Shown in pieces: positions 39,302 to 49,256 of a stretch of 64,000 nt of DNA. This DNA is from Gammaproteobacteria bacterium (GTDB lineage Bacteria > Pseudomonadota > Gammaproteobacteria > Pseudomonadales > Halieaceae), in NCBI GenBank assembly GCA_024644535.1, contig JAHEKX010000007.1, forward strand, positions 226,567-290,566, in the 5' to 3' direction. Positions within the stretch are counted from its first letter, which is position 1. Every line of letters begins with the position of its first letter. A program made the position numbers and the translations under genes. Below the pieces are notes generated by a model. That model was not told where the DNA came from and searched no databases. It saw nothing but the letters and a program-made list of their open reading frames with translations.

Positions 39302-40075
39302 TTATCGAGGTTGCATTCTAATTGCGCCGTCGAGGCGAATGCACTCTCCGTTCACATAGTCGTTTTCAGCGATGAATACTGATAAGTGGGCAATCTCTTC
39401 TGCCTTACCCAAGCGCTGAGGATAGCACACGCTCGCCTCTAAAGATTTATAAGCTTGTTCTGGAAGCGCTTCAAACAGAGGGGTATGAATTAATCCGGGA
39501 ACAATCGTGTTGACCCGAATTCCGTAGCTTGCCAAGTCACGAGCCATAGGCAAGGTCATACCGACAACACCACCTTTGCTGGCGCTGTAAGCTAATTGGC
39601 CCACCTGACCCTCGTAGGCCGCAATTGACGCAGTGTTGATAATTACACCACGGCCACCATCGCTATTAACAGGTTCGTTATTTGCCATTTGCTCGGCGGC
39701 ATAACGGGCTACATTAAAGGTGCCAACCAAGTTCACGTTAATCACATGCATGTACTGATCAAGTGGAAAAACACCTTTCTTGGATAAGGTCTTTACCGCG
39801 TTACCGATTCCCGCGTAGTTATTACAAATGTGAAGAGCACCGAAGTGTGCAACGACACCCGATACGGCGTCGCGAACAGAGTTTTCATCAGCAACGTTGA
39901 CCGACCAAAAAGCCACATTGTCTGCACCACACTGCGCGATGACTTCCTGCGCCTTCGTTTCGTTCATATCAAATATTGCGACTTTCACGCCCTTCCCCAC
40001 ATAAGCCTCTACCGTTGCTCGACCTAGTCCTGATGCACCACCCGTGACAATAGCGACTTTACCCTGTAAATCCAT
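39302..40075 (-). CDS. SDR family 3-hydroxyacyl-CoA dehydrogenase-like oxidoreductase
   Basis: A 257-residue short-chain dehydrogenase. The cofactor motif is TGGASGLGRAT, followed by Asp at the end of beta-2 (AIFDMNE), which favours NAD(H). The catalytic Tyr-Lys is in YSASKGGV, with the Ser in NTASIAAYEGQ. Sequence pattern (GQLAYSASKGGVVGMTLPMARDL cut short here) resembles mitochondrial HSD17B10-type 3-hydroxyacyl-CoA dehydrogenases. It probably does the third step of beta-oxidation in this operon. Confidence 0.87.
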   Translation of the reverse strand: MDLQGKVAIVTGGASGLGRATVEAYVGKGVKVAIFDMNETKAQEVIAQCGADNVAFWSVNVADENSVRDAVSGVVAHFGALHICNNYAGIGNAVKTLSKKGVFPLDQYMHVINVNLVGTFNVARYAAEQMANNEPVNSDGGRGVIINTASIAAYEGQVGQLAYSASKGGVVGMTLPMARDLASYGIRVNTIVPGLIHTPLFEALPEQAYKSLEASVCYPQRLGKAEEIAHLSVFIAENDYVNGECIRLDGAIRMQPR

Positions 40076-40095
40076 ACCTCACTCCCAAAGTTTTC

Positions 40096-41271
40096 TTAAA
40101 AATTTCGCGTATTGAAGGGTACGTAGTCTTCCGCCAGACAGTCCCTCGAGATAATAATTTTCATGACTTCTGACGTGCCTGCATAGATCGGAGAGATACG
40201 CGCATCGGTAAACTGGCGACTAATGGGGTATTCGTCCATGTACCCAGCACCGCCGTGCAACTGAACACCCAAATCAGCCGCCGAAACCTGCAGTTCACTC
40301 GTCACTAATTTCGCTTTCGCGGCATCGACGGCGGTCAACTGGTCCGCATTGAAAGCGGCAACGCACTGATCAACGTAGCTCTGAGCTAAATCCAGCTCGG
40401 TGCGCATTTCGGCCATTTTAAACTGCGTGTTCTGATGGGCGGCTAGAGGCTTACCAAATACTTTACGCTGTCGAACATAATCGTAAGTTAAATCCCATGA
40501 CAGCTGAGCCGCAGCCAAATAACCCACAGCACCAATCAAGCGCTCTTCGGCTAAACCTTCCATCAAATAAATAAACCCTTTACCGGCCTCGCCTAGTACA
40601 TTGCCCTTGGGCACTTTGACATCATTAAAAAATAACTCGGCAGTATCCTGTGCTTTCAGGCCCATCTTTTTGAGGTTGCGCCCGCGCTCGAAACCTTCCA
40701 TACCCCGCTCGACCATAAAAATAGTCATGTGGTGAGGGTTGTTCTCTGGATCAGTTTTAGCTGCCACGAATACCAAGTCGGCGTTAATCCCATTGGATAT
40801 GTATGTTTTAGAGCCGTTTAATAGCCAGTAATCATCATGCTCGACTGCAGTAGTTCTCATGCCCGCCAAATCACTACCCGCATCGGGCTCTGTCATAGCG
40901 ATTGCCATGATACATTCACCTCGAACAGCCTTGGGCAAGAACCGCTGACGCTGATCTTCATTGCCGAATCGAGTCAAATAAGGACCGACCAACCGTGAAT
41001 GTAAGGTGTTATACCAATCCCCGCATCGGGCGTAGGCAGTTTCCTCGATAATGACCTGCTCAAAACGAAAGTCGTCATCCCCCATACCACCGTAGGTCTC
41101 GTCCGGCCAGACCATCAAAAAACCCTGTGCTCCGGCCGCTTCAAACGCTGAGCGTTCAACTCGACCCTGCTCGCGCCATATTTCCATATGGGGCACGATC
41201 TCTGCAGCCAAAAATTTCCGATAGGCATCCCGAAACATCTGCTGCTCTTCACTAAAAGCTCTGGGTAACAT
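40096..41271 (-). CDS. Acyl-CoA dehydrogenase (isovaleryl/long-chain type active site)
   Basis: A 391-residue FAD flavoprotein. Signatures: AMTEPDAGSDLAGM for substrate/FAD binding and LQVSAADLGVQLHGGAGYMDE near the C-terminus. The MCAD-type catalytic Glu (IYEGT) is absent (IYAGTSEVMK). A Glu is present in GLAEERLIGAV, where isovaleryl- and long-chain enzymes keep their base, so it belongs to that type by inference. First gene of the minus-strand operon, divergent from the AraC-type regulator. Confidence 0.88.
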   Translation of the reverse strand: MLPRAFSEEQQMFRDAYRKFLAAEIVPHMEIWREQGRVERSAFEAAGAQGFLMVWPDETYGGMGDDDFRFEQVIIEETAYARCGDWYNTLHSRLVGPYLTRFGNEDQRQRFLPKAVRGECIMAIAMTEPDAGSDLAGMRTTAVEHDDYWLLNGSKTYISNGINADLVFVAAKTDPENNPHHMTIFMVERGMEGFERGRNLKKMGLKAQDTAELFFNDVKVPKGNVLGEAGKGFIYLMEGLAEERLIGAVGYLAAAQLSWDLTYDYVRQRKVFGKPLAAHQNTQFKMAEMRTELDLAQSYVDQCVAAFNADQLTAVDAAKAKLVTSELQVSAADLGVQLHGGAGYMDEYPISRQFTDARISPIYAGTSEVMKIIISRDCLAEDYVPFNTRNF

Positions 41272-41396
41272 GCTGAGTCCTCGTTAAGGTAAATTTCAGT
41301 CAGCGACAATAAGAAACACAACAAAAGCCTGCAATGACAAAGAAATACAGGTAAATTGACATAAACTAACAATCATCGTTAACAAAAGCCCAAAGC

Positions 41397-42395
41397 ATGC
41401 TAAGAAAACTCTCAATATCGGTCGATTTTGTGCGCGCAACGCTCGCCAATACGGTTGCGGCAGGACTGGACTCTAACCAGTTATTGATCAAGAATCGAAT
41501 ATCTCCCAGACTACTCCTCGAACCTGACGCCCGTATCTCTATGGAGCGCTTTGCGGATTTGCAAACCCACACCATGCGTGCAATGAAGGACGAAAGTTTG
41601 GGCTATCACTCTCGTTCCTTACCTCTTGGCACCTGGGCAATGATGTGCCATGCAACGATAGGTGCAGGAACCTTACTTGAAGCCACCGAGCGACTTTGCC
41701 AATTTTATCAATTGTTTGATTTTGACATCCATTGCGACACCCACAGCAGCACCAAAGATGTATCGATCACGTTACGACACATGTCGCCTGCTCCGAATCG
41801 AAATTTCTTGGACCATACTTTCTTGTTTAACTGCCATCGCTATCTCAGCTGGCTCGGCAACGCGTTTGTCCCCATCCACAAAGTGCGCTTGCAGGCTCCA
41901 CGGCGTTTTTCACAGCAGGATTACCACCGCATGTTTTTAGGCGCCACGGTAAGCTTTTGCGAATCGTCTACCCTGATTTTGAGCCGCAAGGCACTACTGG
42001 CGAACATTGAACAAACACCTCTCTCTTTACGACACTACTCCAGACACCCCAATTTGATCATGCTAACGCAGAGCCACGCCGCGAGCGGCTGGGCGGGAAA
42101 GGTCTATGGCATTCTGCGACGAAACATCGACGCCCCTCCAGAACTAGAAAAAGTAGCATTAGCGCTCGGCATCCACACCCAGACATTGCGCCGAAGGTTA
42201 GATGCCGAGGGCACATCGTTTAGTGAAATTAAAGCGTTCATGCGGCGCGACTATGCGCTGCATTTGTTGGGAAAACAGGGTTTATCGATCGAAGAAATTG
42301 CGTATCGCACCGGATTTTCGGAATCTAGTGCGTTTATTCGAGCCTTCAAAGCCTGGACGGGAGTCACACCTTACACTTATCGCAAGGGGTTGTAG
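41397..42395 (+). CDS. AraC family transcriptional regulator
   Basis: A 332-residue regulator. The N-terminal ~200 residues resemble the arabinose-binding-like domain of OruR/ArgR-type AraC proteins (ESLGYHSRSLPLGTWAMMCHA). The C-terminal double helix-turn-helix is at about 235-330, ending SIEEIAYRTGFSESSAFIRAFKAWTGVTPYTYR. It is divergent from the acyl-CoA dehydrogenase operon over ~125 bases. By position it probably controls that operon in response to a pathway acid or acyl-CoA. Confidence 0.92.
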   Translation: MLRKLSISVDFVRATLANTVAAGLDSNQLLIKNRISPRLLLEPDARISMERFADLQTHTMRAMKDESLGYHSRSLPLGTWAMMCHATIGAGTLLEATERLCQFYQLFDFDIHCDTHSSTKDVSITLRHMSPAPNRNFLDHTFLFNCHRYLSWLGNAFVPIHKVRLQAPRRFSQQDYHRMFLGATVSFCESSTLILSRKALLANIEQTPLSLRHYSRHPNLIMLTQSHAASGWAGKVYGILRRNIDAPPELEKVALALGIHTQTLRRRLDAEGTSFSEIKAFMRRDYALHLLGKQGLSIEEIAYRTGFSESSAFIRAFKAWTGVTPYTYRKGL

Positions 42396-42402
42396 GGAAC
42401 CC

Positions 42403-44097
42403 TTATTGAGCGTCAGCTAAGGCCAGAGTTTCCTGCAGCGTACGTTTTACAAACTTCCCGTTGGCATTGCGCGGAAGGGGCATCGCCACAAACCAAACAT
42501 GTTTTGGCACTTTGAAAGAGGCCAACTGAGACGCGACGTGAGACTTGATCTCATCCGAACTCACAGTGTGGCCAGGGCGCAAGTAAACCGCAGCACCCAC
42601 CTCTTCACCTAAACGCTCATCAGGCACCGAAAATACAGCGCATTCCGCCACAGCATCGTGTGAGAACACAGCGTTTTCAACCTCTGCGCAGTAAACATTT
42701 TCACCGCCGCGAATGACCATATCTTTGGCGCGATCCACCAAGAAGATGCATCCATCCTCGTCCATATAGGCAACGTCGCCGGTGTGCAACCAGCCCTCAG
42801 TAATCGAGTCGGCGGTGGCTTCGGCACGATTGAGATAACCTTTGATGACATTAGCGCCGCGAACCCATAACTCTCCCACCTCTCTGGCAGGTAGAGTCTG
42901 GCCCGCATCATTGACACATTTTGCTTCCAGGGTCGGTACTGCCCTTCCACAACTGGCCGGTTTCGCCACAAAAAATTCCGCGCCCATGGATGTAATAATG
43001 CCGGAGGTTTCGGTCATGCCATAGCCCGTGTTGGGTTTGGCGGTGGCCATTTCTTTATCGATTTTATGAACCAAATCGGGCTGCAAGGCTGCGCCACCGC
43101 CGCCCATCGTGCTCAAGCTGCTTAAATCATACTTATGAAAATCGGGGTGTAAAATAATCTCGCGCGACATCACAGGCACGGCGCTTAGCGCAGTCACCTT
43201 TTCGGCTTCTATCAGACGCATAGCTTCCACCACGTCCCACTTGTACATGTGTACTAAAGTCCCGCCCGCTAGGGTCGCCAAATAGGCCACACAGTTATTC
43301 GCGGTCACGTGGAATAGCGGTGTCGCTACCAGGGCAACTGGCGGCGGCGCGGATGGACTGGGCTCCGCACCCGCAATTCTGCGCAGCGCTTCAGCTTGTA
43401 CGCCAGTCATAAAAACCATGTTCAGTGCGTTTGCGATACAACTGCGATGCGTTAACTGTGCTCCCTTAGGTCTTCCAGTAGTGCCTGAAGTGTAGAAAAT
43501 ACAGGCGTCTTGGTCCGAATCTAAGGTTGCCTCAGGCCATACCGAATCGGCGGCTAGAACCTTGCTATATGCCGAGGCACGGCCAAGCTCTGATTCAGCG
43601 ACGCGGACACCCACCAGCTGTAAATCGGGGAACTGATCTCGTATACGTTCGAAACGCTCCAAGCGCTCTTGATCCATAAATGCCGCGACCGGTTGCGCGT
43701 CACTAAGTGCATAGGCCATTTCGTCGTCGACCCACCAGGCATTCATACCGACAACACTGGCCCCCATGGATACCACAGCCCAGTAAATCAGCATATATTC
43801 GGGATAATTGCGCATCGCGATCGCAACACGATCACCCTGCTTTACCCCGTTTTGATGAAGATATTGGGCTATCGAACGTGTCATTTTGTGCGCTTCAACG
43901 TAGCTAATGCGCTCATCTTGGTAAACAATATAATCGCGATCGCCGTGAGCTTCTGTCGCCCGCCAAAACGCAGACAAATTAGGTGGCGCCGTTTTAAAGT
44001 CACGCTGCGACACTCCGTGAATATCACGATCGACGATTTCAAATGGGCTGCCCTTGGCAACCATTTCTTCCCAGACAGTATTTAAGACATCAAACAC
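42403..44097 (-). CDS. Class I adenylate-forming enzyme (acyl-CoA ligase)
   Basis: A 564-residue AMP-binding enzyme. P-loop-like motif FYTSGTTGRPKGAQLTH, then GYGMTETSG, then LHTGDVAYMDEDG and DRAKDMVIRGGENVYCAEVE. The C-terminal Lys lies in PRNANGKFVKRTL. It would activate a carboxylic acid to acyl-AMP then acyl-CoA; the acid is not predictable. Convergent with the AraC gene and divergent from the kinase-like gene. Confidence 0.88.
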   Translation of the reverse strand: MFDVLNTVWEEMVAKGSPFEIVDRDIHGVSQRDFKTAPPNLSAFWRATEAHGDRDYIVYQDERISYVEAHKMTRSIAQYLHQNGVKQGDRVAIAMRNYPEYMLIYWAVVSMGASVVGMNAWWVDDEMAYALSDAQPVAAFMDQERLERFERIRDQFPDLQLVGVRVAESELGRASAYSKVLAADSVWPEATLDSDQDACIFYTSGTTGRPKGAQLTHRSCIANALNMVFMTGVQAEALRRIAGAEPSPSAPPPVALVATPLFHVTANNCVAYLATLAGGTLVHMYKWDVVEAMRLIEAEKVTALSAVPVMSREIILHPDFHKYDLSSLSTMGGGGAALQPDLVHKIDKEMATAKPNTGYGMTETSGIITSMGAEFFVAKPASCGRAVPTLEAKCVNDAGQTLPAREVGELWVRGANVIKGYLNRAEATADSITEGWLHTGDVAYMDEDGCIFLVDRAKDMVIRGGENVYCAEVENAVFSHDAVAECAVFSVPDERLGEEVGAAVYLRPGHTVSSDEIKSHVASQLASFKVPKHVWFVAMPLPRNANGKFVKRTLQETLALADAQ

Positions 44098-44235
44098 GGT
44101 TAGCTCCTATTGTTATTGTAAGCGAGCATACCTTCACCCTCCCGCCCTCGCAATGCCCCAGAGGCTTAAATCGCTCTTTACCAAGCACCATAGATCAATG
44201 CTAAACTCGGGCCTCGCATAAAAATAGGAAACGGT

Positions 44236-45261
44236 ATGAGCAATCAGGATATCGACACAAAACGCCTGGGCGATTATTTACAAGACTACATTCCAGGTCT
44301 TGGCGATGACATTCAAGCTGAAAAATTTGCCGGCGGACAGTCTAACCCTACCTTTAAGTTGACCAGTGGTAATCAACATTTTGTACTGCGTCGCAAACCC
44401 AAGGGCGAACTCTTAAAATCAGCGCATGCTGTTGACCGAGAGTTCCGCGTAATAAGCGCCTTGAATGGTACTGACGTACCCGTACCTCGCACCTACGTTC
44501 TGTGCGAGGACGACTCGGTTATCGGTTCTATGTTCTACGTAATGGAGTATAAAGAGGGCCGAATCCTCTGGGACCCAACGCTACCAGAAGTCGAGTCACC
44601 GCAGGAACGGGCCGGCATTTACGATTCAATGAACGCCACGCTGGCCGCTTTACACAACGTCAATATCGAGGCTGTGGGCCTGGGTGACTACGGGCGTCCG
44701 GGAAACTACTTCGAGCGCCAAGTAAGTCGCTGGAGCAAACAGTACCGTGCGTCCGAAATCGATACGATTTCGGACATGGAAACTCTAATGAAATACTTGG
44801 TGGATAACATGCCCCCAGACGACGGCTCGGTCTCGCTGGTTCACGGCGATTATCGTTTGGACAATATGATGTTCGCCCACGACAAGCCCGAGGTCATTGC
44901 CTTGCTTGACTGGGAGCTATCCACACTCGGCAACCCCATCGCCGACCTCGCAAATCAATGTATGGCTTGGATGCTACCCTCAGAGGGAAGCATGCGCGGC
45001 TTGAGTGATGTCAACCGCGTTGCCTTGGGCATTCCTAGCAACGAAGAGTACATAGCGAAATACTGTGAACGTACCGGCAGAACAGAAATTCAGCACTGGG
45101 ATTTTTATTTGATCTTCTCTCTGTTCCGCCTTGCCGCTATCGTCCAAGGTATTCGCAAACGGGCCCAGATCGGCACAGCGTCAAGCACCGAAGCGGACGC
45201 GCGAGGCGACTTAGTTTATCCTCTCGCCGCGATGGGTGTAAGCATGATCCCCAAAGCCTAG
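44236..45261 (+). CDS. Phosphotransferase (APH fold), ACAD10/11 kinase-domain-like
   Basis: A 341-residue aminoglycoside-phosphotransferase-fold protein. Early GGQSNPTFKLT and the Lys/Arg region FVLRRKPKGELL form the ATP site. The Brenner motif is LVHGDYRLDNMMF and the metal motif LLDWELSTLGNP. The pattern is that of the kinase domain of mammalian ACAD10/ACAD11, which phosphorylates 4-hydroxyacyl-CoA. Here the dehydrogenase part is a separate gene. Function is inferred from that similarity and the neighbouring acyl-CoA genes, not shown. Confidence 0.82.
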   Translation: MSNQDIDTKRLGDYLQDYIPGLGDDIQAEKFAGGQSNPTFKLTSGNQHFVLRRKPKGELLKSAHAVDREFRVISALNGTDVPVPRTYVLCEDDSVIGSMFYVMEYKEGRILWDPTLPEVESPQERAGIYDSMNATLAALHNVNIEAVGLGDYGRPGNYFERQVSRWSKQYRASEIDTISDMETLMKYLVDNMPPDDGSVSLVHGDYRLDNMMFAHDKPEVIALLDWELSTLGNPIADLANQCMAWMLPSEGSMRGLSDVNRVALGIPSNEEYIAKYCERTGRTEIQHWDFYLIFSLFRLAAIVQGIRKRAQIGTASSTEADARGDLVYPLAAMGVSMIPKA

Positions 45262-46775
45262 GCAGCTTTAACGATGCGTGGCGCGGGTCTTCTCCGCGCC
45301 ATTCTTGGGCGCTTAACGCCTGACTTCGGTTTTAAATCGCCCGACTCAAAACGCTCAAGAATTTGTTCCATTAACCGAGATATCCGCGTGCAGGTGCGAA
45401 TTGTCTCAATATGAGGAAAAGCGGCTTGTTCTCCTGCCTGCATGAGCTCTAATAACTCTTGCTCGGACATATGCGTCAACAGCCTTGCAGGATTACGCCA
45501 CTGGAATTTTGGCACGATATTGATATCTCCGCTGTAATCCTGGTCGATCAGACTGTGTACACCATTGACCAGTAAATTTAAGCGAGGCCAACGATCGCCC
45601 TCTTTTTGCACGACACCGCGATAAAAATTTAAAACTTCGCGAGACACACCGACGCCCAAATCACCCAGCGCTTTTCGCAATCTTGAGCGATCTTCAGGAC
45701 CTCGCAATTTCAGGAATGGCGTCACCAAAGGATTGATCATGCTGACGATAAAATGATTTGTGCTGTACAACCGAGATAAACGTTTGGCAGGTAAATCATC
45801 GGCAATAGAACCGTCTACCCAGCGCCGCGAAGGTAAATAAGGCTGAGCCTCGCCGTGCACGTTTTTAGCCATTAACATCACTGGGGGGAATACACCCGGC
45901 ACCGCGCAAGACGCCTCGACGGCTGACCGAATGTACACATTGGGTGACGTAATGGCATTCAACAGACGTGAGCGCTGATGAGGCTCTGCTGGCGCCACCG
46001 TAACACTTACTTGGCGCCCGGTTAGATGGTAGGCTTCCTGGAAGGTCAAATCTGGAATCAGGCGCGTGATAATATCGCGTAGCTCGCTTATATCGATAGT
46101 CGCTCCACCACCAAAAAGCCGCGCTAGCACGCCGGCTTCTTTTTCTGCCTCATGTCGAATTAAATTAGGATCGTAGAAGCGCTCTAAAGCCTTATCATCA
46201 TGTGTGCCGATAATACCTGCCACCAGCGACCCGGCACTTGATCCCGATATCACGCGCGGCAGCAGCCCTTGATCTAACAGCGATTTCACAACCCCCATGT
46301 GGTAAAACCCAAGGACGCCGCCACCGCTTAACATCAAGGCCGAGCGTCCATAACAAATATTAGCGCGATAAAAAAAATCGAGCTTTTCTTCCACGCTGAT
46401 TATGGAATCATCAAGTTCCGCAAGTGTTACAAGTGCATCGCTGATTTCTTCGATGTATTGCTCGACAAGCGTTTTCGTGCCGAACTTAGCGCGCTGATAC
46501 AGCGTGTTTCGCCCCATACCCCCCATGTTGCCGTGGATACCTTCATTTAAGGTAAAGAGTAAACCTTGGTAGTCCTGTTTAACGCGCAAGGCGCGTAGGC
46601 GATCTAAACGCAGCCGAATCTGAGCATAGTCATACAGGCTGGATTGGTCCCTCTGCCGCCACCGTAAAGCGCCAGACAATTCGTCGTGGCGCTGCGCCGC
46701 ACTCTCCCACTCAGGATAGGTAAGCGCGGCTGCGAGAGCCTCTTCCTGCGCCTTTAACTCAGATGTTTTCGACAT
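45258..46775 (-). CDS. Patatin-like phospholipase with DUF3336 domain
   Basis: A 505-residue lipid acyl hydrolase. The N-terminal DUF3336-type region covers about 1-140. The oxyanion motif is LSGGGVLGFYHMG, the nucleophile S180 sits in ISGSSAGSLV (GxSxG), and the catalytic Asp is in RRWVDGSIADDLP, so the Ser-Asp dyad is intact. No signal peptide. It may release fatty acids for the adjacent ligases. The C-terminus is basic (RPRMARRRPAPR). Its stop overlaps the convergent kinase-like gene. Confidence 0.9.
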   Translation of the reverse strand: MSKTSELKAQEEALAAALTYPEWESAAQRHDELSGALRWRQRDQSSLYDYAQIRLRLDRLRALRVKQDYQGLLFTLNEGIHGNMGGMGRNTLYQRAKFGTKTLVEQYIEEISDALVTLAELDDSIISVEEKLDFFYRANICYGRSALMLSGGGVLGFYHMGVVKSLLDQGLLPRVISGSSAGSLVAGIIGTHDDKALERFYDPNLIRHEAEKEAGVLARLFGGGATIDISELRDIITRLIPDLTFQEAYHLTGRQVSVTVAPAEPHQRSRLLNAITSPNVYIRSAVEASCAVPGVFPPVMLMAKNVHGEAQPYLPSRRWVDGSIADDLPAKRLSRLYSTNHFIVSMINPLVTPFLKLRGPEDRSRLRKALGDLGVGVSREVLNFYRGVVQKEGDRWPRLNLLVNGVHSLIDQDYSGDINIVPKFQWRNPARLLTHMSEQELLELMQAGEQAAFPHIETIRTCTRISRLMEQILERFESGDLKPKSGVKRPRMARRRPAPRIVKAA

Positions 46776-46787
46776 GCTTTGCTCCCG

Positions 46788-48353
46788 CTACTGGGTTTTC
46801 GTATCGTCTGCTCTGGCCGCTGCTTTGTAGGCATCGACTAAATGGCGCTTGTACAGCTTACCATTATCCATGCGCGGCAACTTCTCCATGAAGTCGATAG
46901 CCTTGGGGACTTTGATCGAGGACAAACGTTCTTTGAGCCACTCTACCAGTTCAATAGCGACCTCGTCTGTAGCATCTACCCAATTTTCAGGTTCAACCAC
47001 AGCGTGAACCCGCTCACCGAACTCATCATCAGGAATGCCAAAAACCGCAACATCTGCTACTAAGCCATGATTAATGAGTGTGTTTTCAATTTCTTGAGGA
47101 TAAATATTCACGCCGCCGCTGATAATCGTAAAGTGTTTGCGATCGGTAAGATACAAATAGCCTTGTTCATCGACATAACCCACGTCCCCCGTGGTCGCCA
47201 ATGCATCGTTCAGATACGCCTCTGCGGTTTTTTCAGGTTCCTTGTAATATTCAAAGCGAGCTCCCAAAGTAGCAGCTGCCTCAAAGTACACCGTCCCGAC
47301 TTCGCCCACCGGCAACTCACGACCATCATCATCAAGTATGTGCAGTTTACCTGTGGTAACTCGCCCCACCGAACCTTTGTGCTCAAGCCACTCAGGAGAA
47401 GTAATCAAAGTCGCACCAATGCTTTCGCTAGCAGCGTAGTATTCATTAATGATGGGCCCCCACCAGTCGATCATTTGCTGCTTGATCTCGACCGGGCAAG
47501 GCGCAGCAGCGTGGATCGCAAACCGGTGTGAGGTTAGATCATACTTAGATCTAATTTGCGCGGACAATTTCAGCATGCGCACAAACATAATTGGCACCCA
47601 CTGGCTGTGAGTTACCTCGTAACGCTCGATAGCCGCGAGTGCCGCCTCTGAGTCAAACTGTTCCATAACAACCACAGTGCCGCCCATATCCTGAGTCATC
47701 ATGCTGTAGTGCAATGGCGCTGCGTGATACAGGGGCGCGGGACTTAAATAGGTGGTTTCGTCGCTAAAACCAAAGAATACACCAAGAGACGCACCCAGCG
47801 GATGCGGCGAATCGTAGGCCGAGTCAGGCGTAACTGGCAATACGCCCTTGGGTTTGCCTGTAGTCCCAGAAGAGTACAGCATTGCTGTGCCTTTGCTTTG
47901 ATCATCAATAGGCTCGCGAGGCATTTGAGCCAACACGTCATCCCAAGACTCGTAGCCGGTTGCAACACCACCGAACATATATCGGTGTTCAATATTACTT
48001 GCCACCTGAAGCAAGTCCTTAGCTTGTTGGCGCAGAATAGCGCCAATAATGAACACTTTAGCCTCGCAGTTTTCCAAGATATAGGCAATTTCGTCTGCCT
48101 TTAAGTGTGTGCTGATCGGTGTAAAAATAACTCCGCTGCGATATGCCCCCCAGCAAATCTCGAGGAAATGCGCGTTATTCTCCATCATCAAAGCAATGTG
48201 ATCACCAGCGTGTACGCCCAAAGTACGAAACAGCTGAGCAACTTGATTGGAGTGCTGATCAAAATCCTGATAAGTCGTTATCTGGCCACTGCTGGCCATG
48301 ATGACGGCTGGCCTGAGGGGTGTTTGTTCAGCAGTTACTGAGATATGTGGCAT
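46788..48353 (-). CDS. Acyl-CoA synthetase (AMP-binding family)
   Basis: A 521-residue adenylate-forming enzyme. Motifs: MLYSSGTTGKPKGVLP, EYYAASESIGATLI, TTGDVGYVDEQGYLYLTDR, ISGGVNIYPQEIENTL, and the catalytic Lys in PRMDNGKLYKRHL. This type is often annotated as fatty-acyl-CoA or steroid-acid CoA ligase in related bacteria; the substrate here is not known. It is the first gene of a two-gene minus operon with the patatin-like lipase (12 bases between). Confidence 0.87.
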   Translation of the reverse strand: MPHISVTAEQTPLRPAVIMASSGQITTYQDFDQHSNQVAQLFRTLGVHAGDHIALMMENNAHFLEICWGAYRSGVIFTPISTHLKADEIAYILENCEAKVFIIGAILRQQAKDLLQVASNIEHRYMFGGVATGYESWDDVLAQMPREPIDDQSKGTAMLYSSGTTGKPKGVLPVTPDSAYDSPHPLGASLGVFFGFSDETTYLSPAPLYHAAPLHYSMMTQDMGGTVVVMEQFDSEAALAAIERYEVTHSQWVPIMFVRMLKLSAQIRSKYDLTSHRFAIHAAAPCPVEIKQQMIDWWGPIINEYYAASESIGATLITSPEWLEHKGSVGRVTTGKLHILDDDGRELPVGEVGTVYFEAAATLGARFEYYKEPEKTAEAYLNDALATTGDVGYVDEQGYLYLTDRKHFTIISGGVNIYPQEIENTLINHGLVADVAVFGIPDDEFGERVHAVVEPENWVDATDEVAIELVEWLKERLSSIKVPKAIDFMEKLPRMDNGKLYKRHLVDAYKAAARADDTKTQ

Positions 48354-48485
48354 GGTCTTATCCTTATCGTCTTATGTAAAGTATCGGGAGCACGCGTACC
48401 CTGAGCAAGCAATATTATCGGCAGGTACTGTCTTAAACTCAGCACTTCTGATACCGTTTTGTTTTCTCTACCAAGCCCTTAGCTT

Positions 48486-49256
48486 ATGACACCGAGTGAG
48501 TTACGACAACTGTGCCGAGCAGGTAAATGGAACAGCACCACCGCTGGTGTTTGCGATGGCTATGTGCAATGCAATGTCGTAGCGCTACCCCAAGCCTATG
48601 CGGCGGACTTCGCGCGCTTCTGCGCGCAAAACCCAAGGCCGTGCCCGGTGATTGGACAATCAAACCCGGGCGAGACCAGCATTAGTGCTCTAGGGGGCTT
48701 TGACATACGAACCGACTGTCCCAAGTACCAACTATTTGTCGACGGCAACCCGACAGACAAACTACAAGACATGGGTGATTACTGGCAGCAGGACTGGGTC
48801 TTCTTTGCCATAGGCTGCTCGTTTTCGTTTGAGGATGCGCTGCTGGAGACGGGCATTCCGTTGCGTCACATCCAGCAGAACCGTAATGTTGCGATGTATA
48901 ACACCAATATTGCGTGCCACAGCGCGGGGCCCTTTGGCGGCAATATGGTCGTCAGCATGCGACCGCTTAGCGTAGCCCATACCATTCGCGCAATTCAAAT
49001 CTGCAGCCGTTTTCCGGCGGTACATGGCGCGCCCATTCACTTTGGCAACCCTCAAGACATCGGTATTGATGACATCGACAAGCCAGACTATGGTGACAAG
49101 ATCGATATTTTAGACGGCGAGCTCCCTGTTTTTTGGGCCTGTGGCGTCACACCACAACAAGCGCTACGCGCTGCTAAATTGCCCATAGCTATTACTCATG
49201 CGCCCGGGCATATGTTAATCACCGATTTGCGCAACGCAGAGCTGGCGGCATTATGA
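48486..49256 (+). CDS. DUF1445 (YcsI) protein, D-glutamate cyclase N-terminal-domain homologue
   Basis: A 256-residue cytoplasmic protein of the YcsI/DUF1445 family, with GDYWQQDWVFFAIGCSFSFE, YNTNIACHSAGPFGGNMVVSMRP, and VFWACGVTPQQAL as recognisable stretches and a late HAPGHMLI. DUF1445 is the N-terminal part of the animal mitochondrial D-glutamate cyclase; the C-terminal part (DUF4392) is encoded two genes downstream. In B. subtilis ycsI also lies with ycsF (pxpA). First gene of a five-gene overlapping operon. Cyclase function is inference; hydro-lyase is an older annotation. Confidence 0.85.
   Translation: MTPSELRQLCRAGKWNSTTAGVCDGYVQCNVVALPQAYAADFARFCAQNPRPCPVIGQSNPGETSISALGGFDIRTDCPKYQLFVDGNPTDKLQDMGDYWQQDWVFFAIGCSFSFEDALLETGIPLRHIQQNRNVAMYNTNIACHSAGPFGGNMVVSMRPLSVAHTIRAIQICSRFPAVHGAPIHFGNPQDIGIDDIDKPDYGDKIDILDGELPVFWACGVTPQQALRAAKLPIAITHAPGHMLITDLRNAELAAL

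Noticed and set aside
41354-41382. TTGACA with 17-base spacing to TTAACA upstream of the AraC gene
   Set aside because: The -35 is perfect but the -10 matches the consensus at only two of six bases, so the promoter is not supported.
42386-42406. AAGGGGTT ... AACCCTT stem between convergent AraC and ligase genes
   Set aside because: Imperfect stem with no run of Ts on either strand; not called as a terminator.
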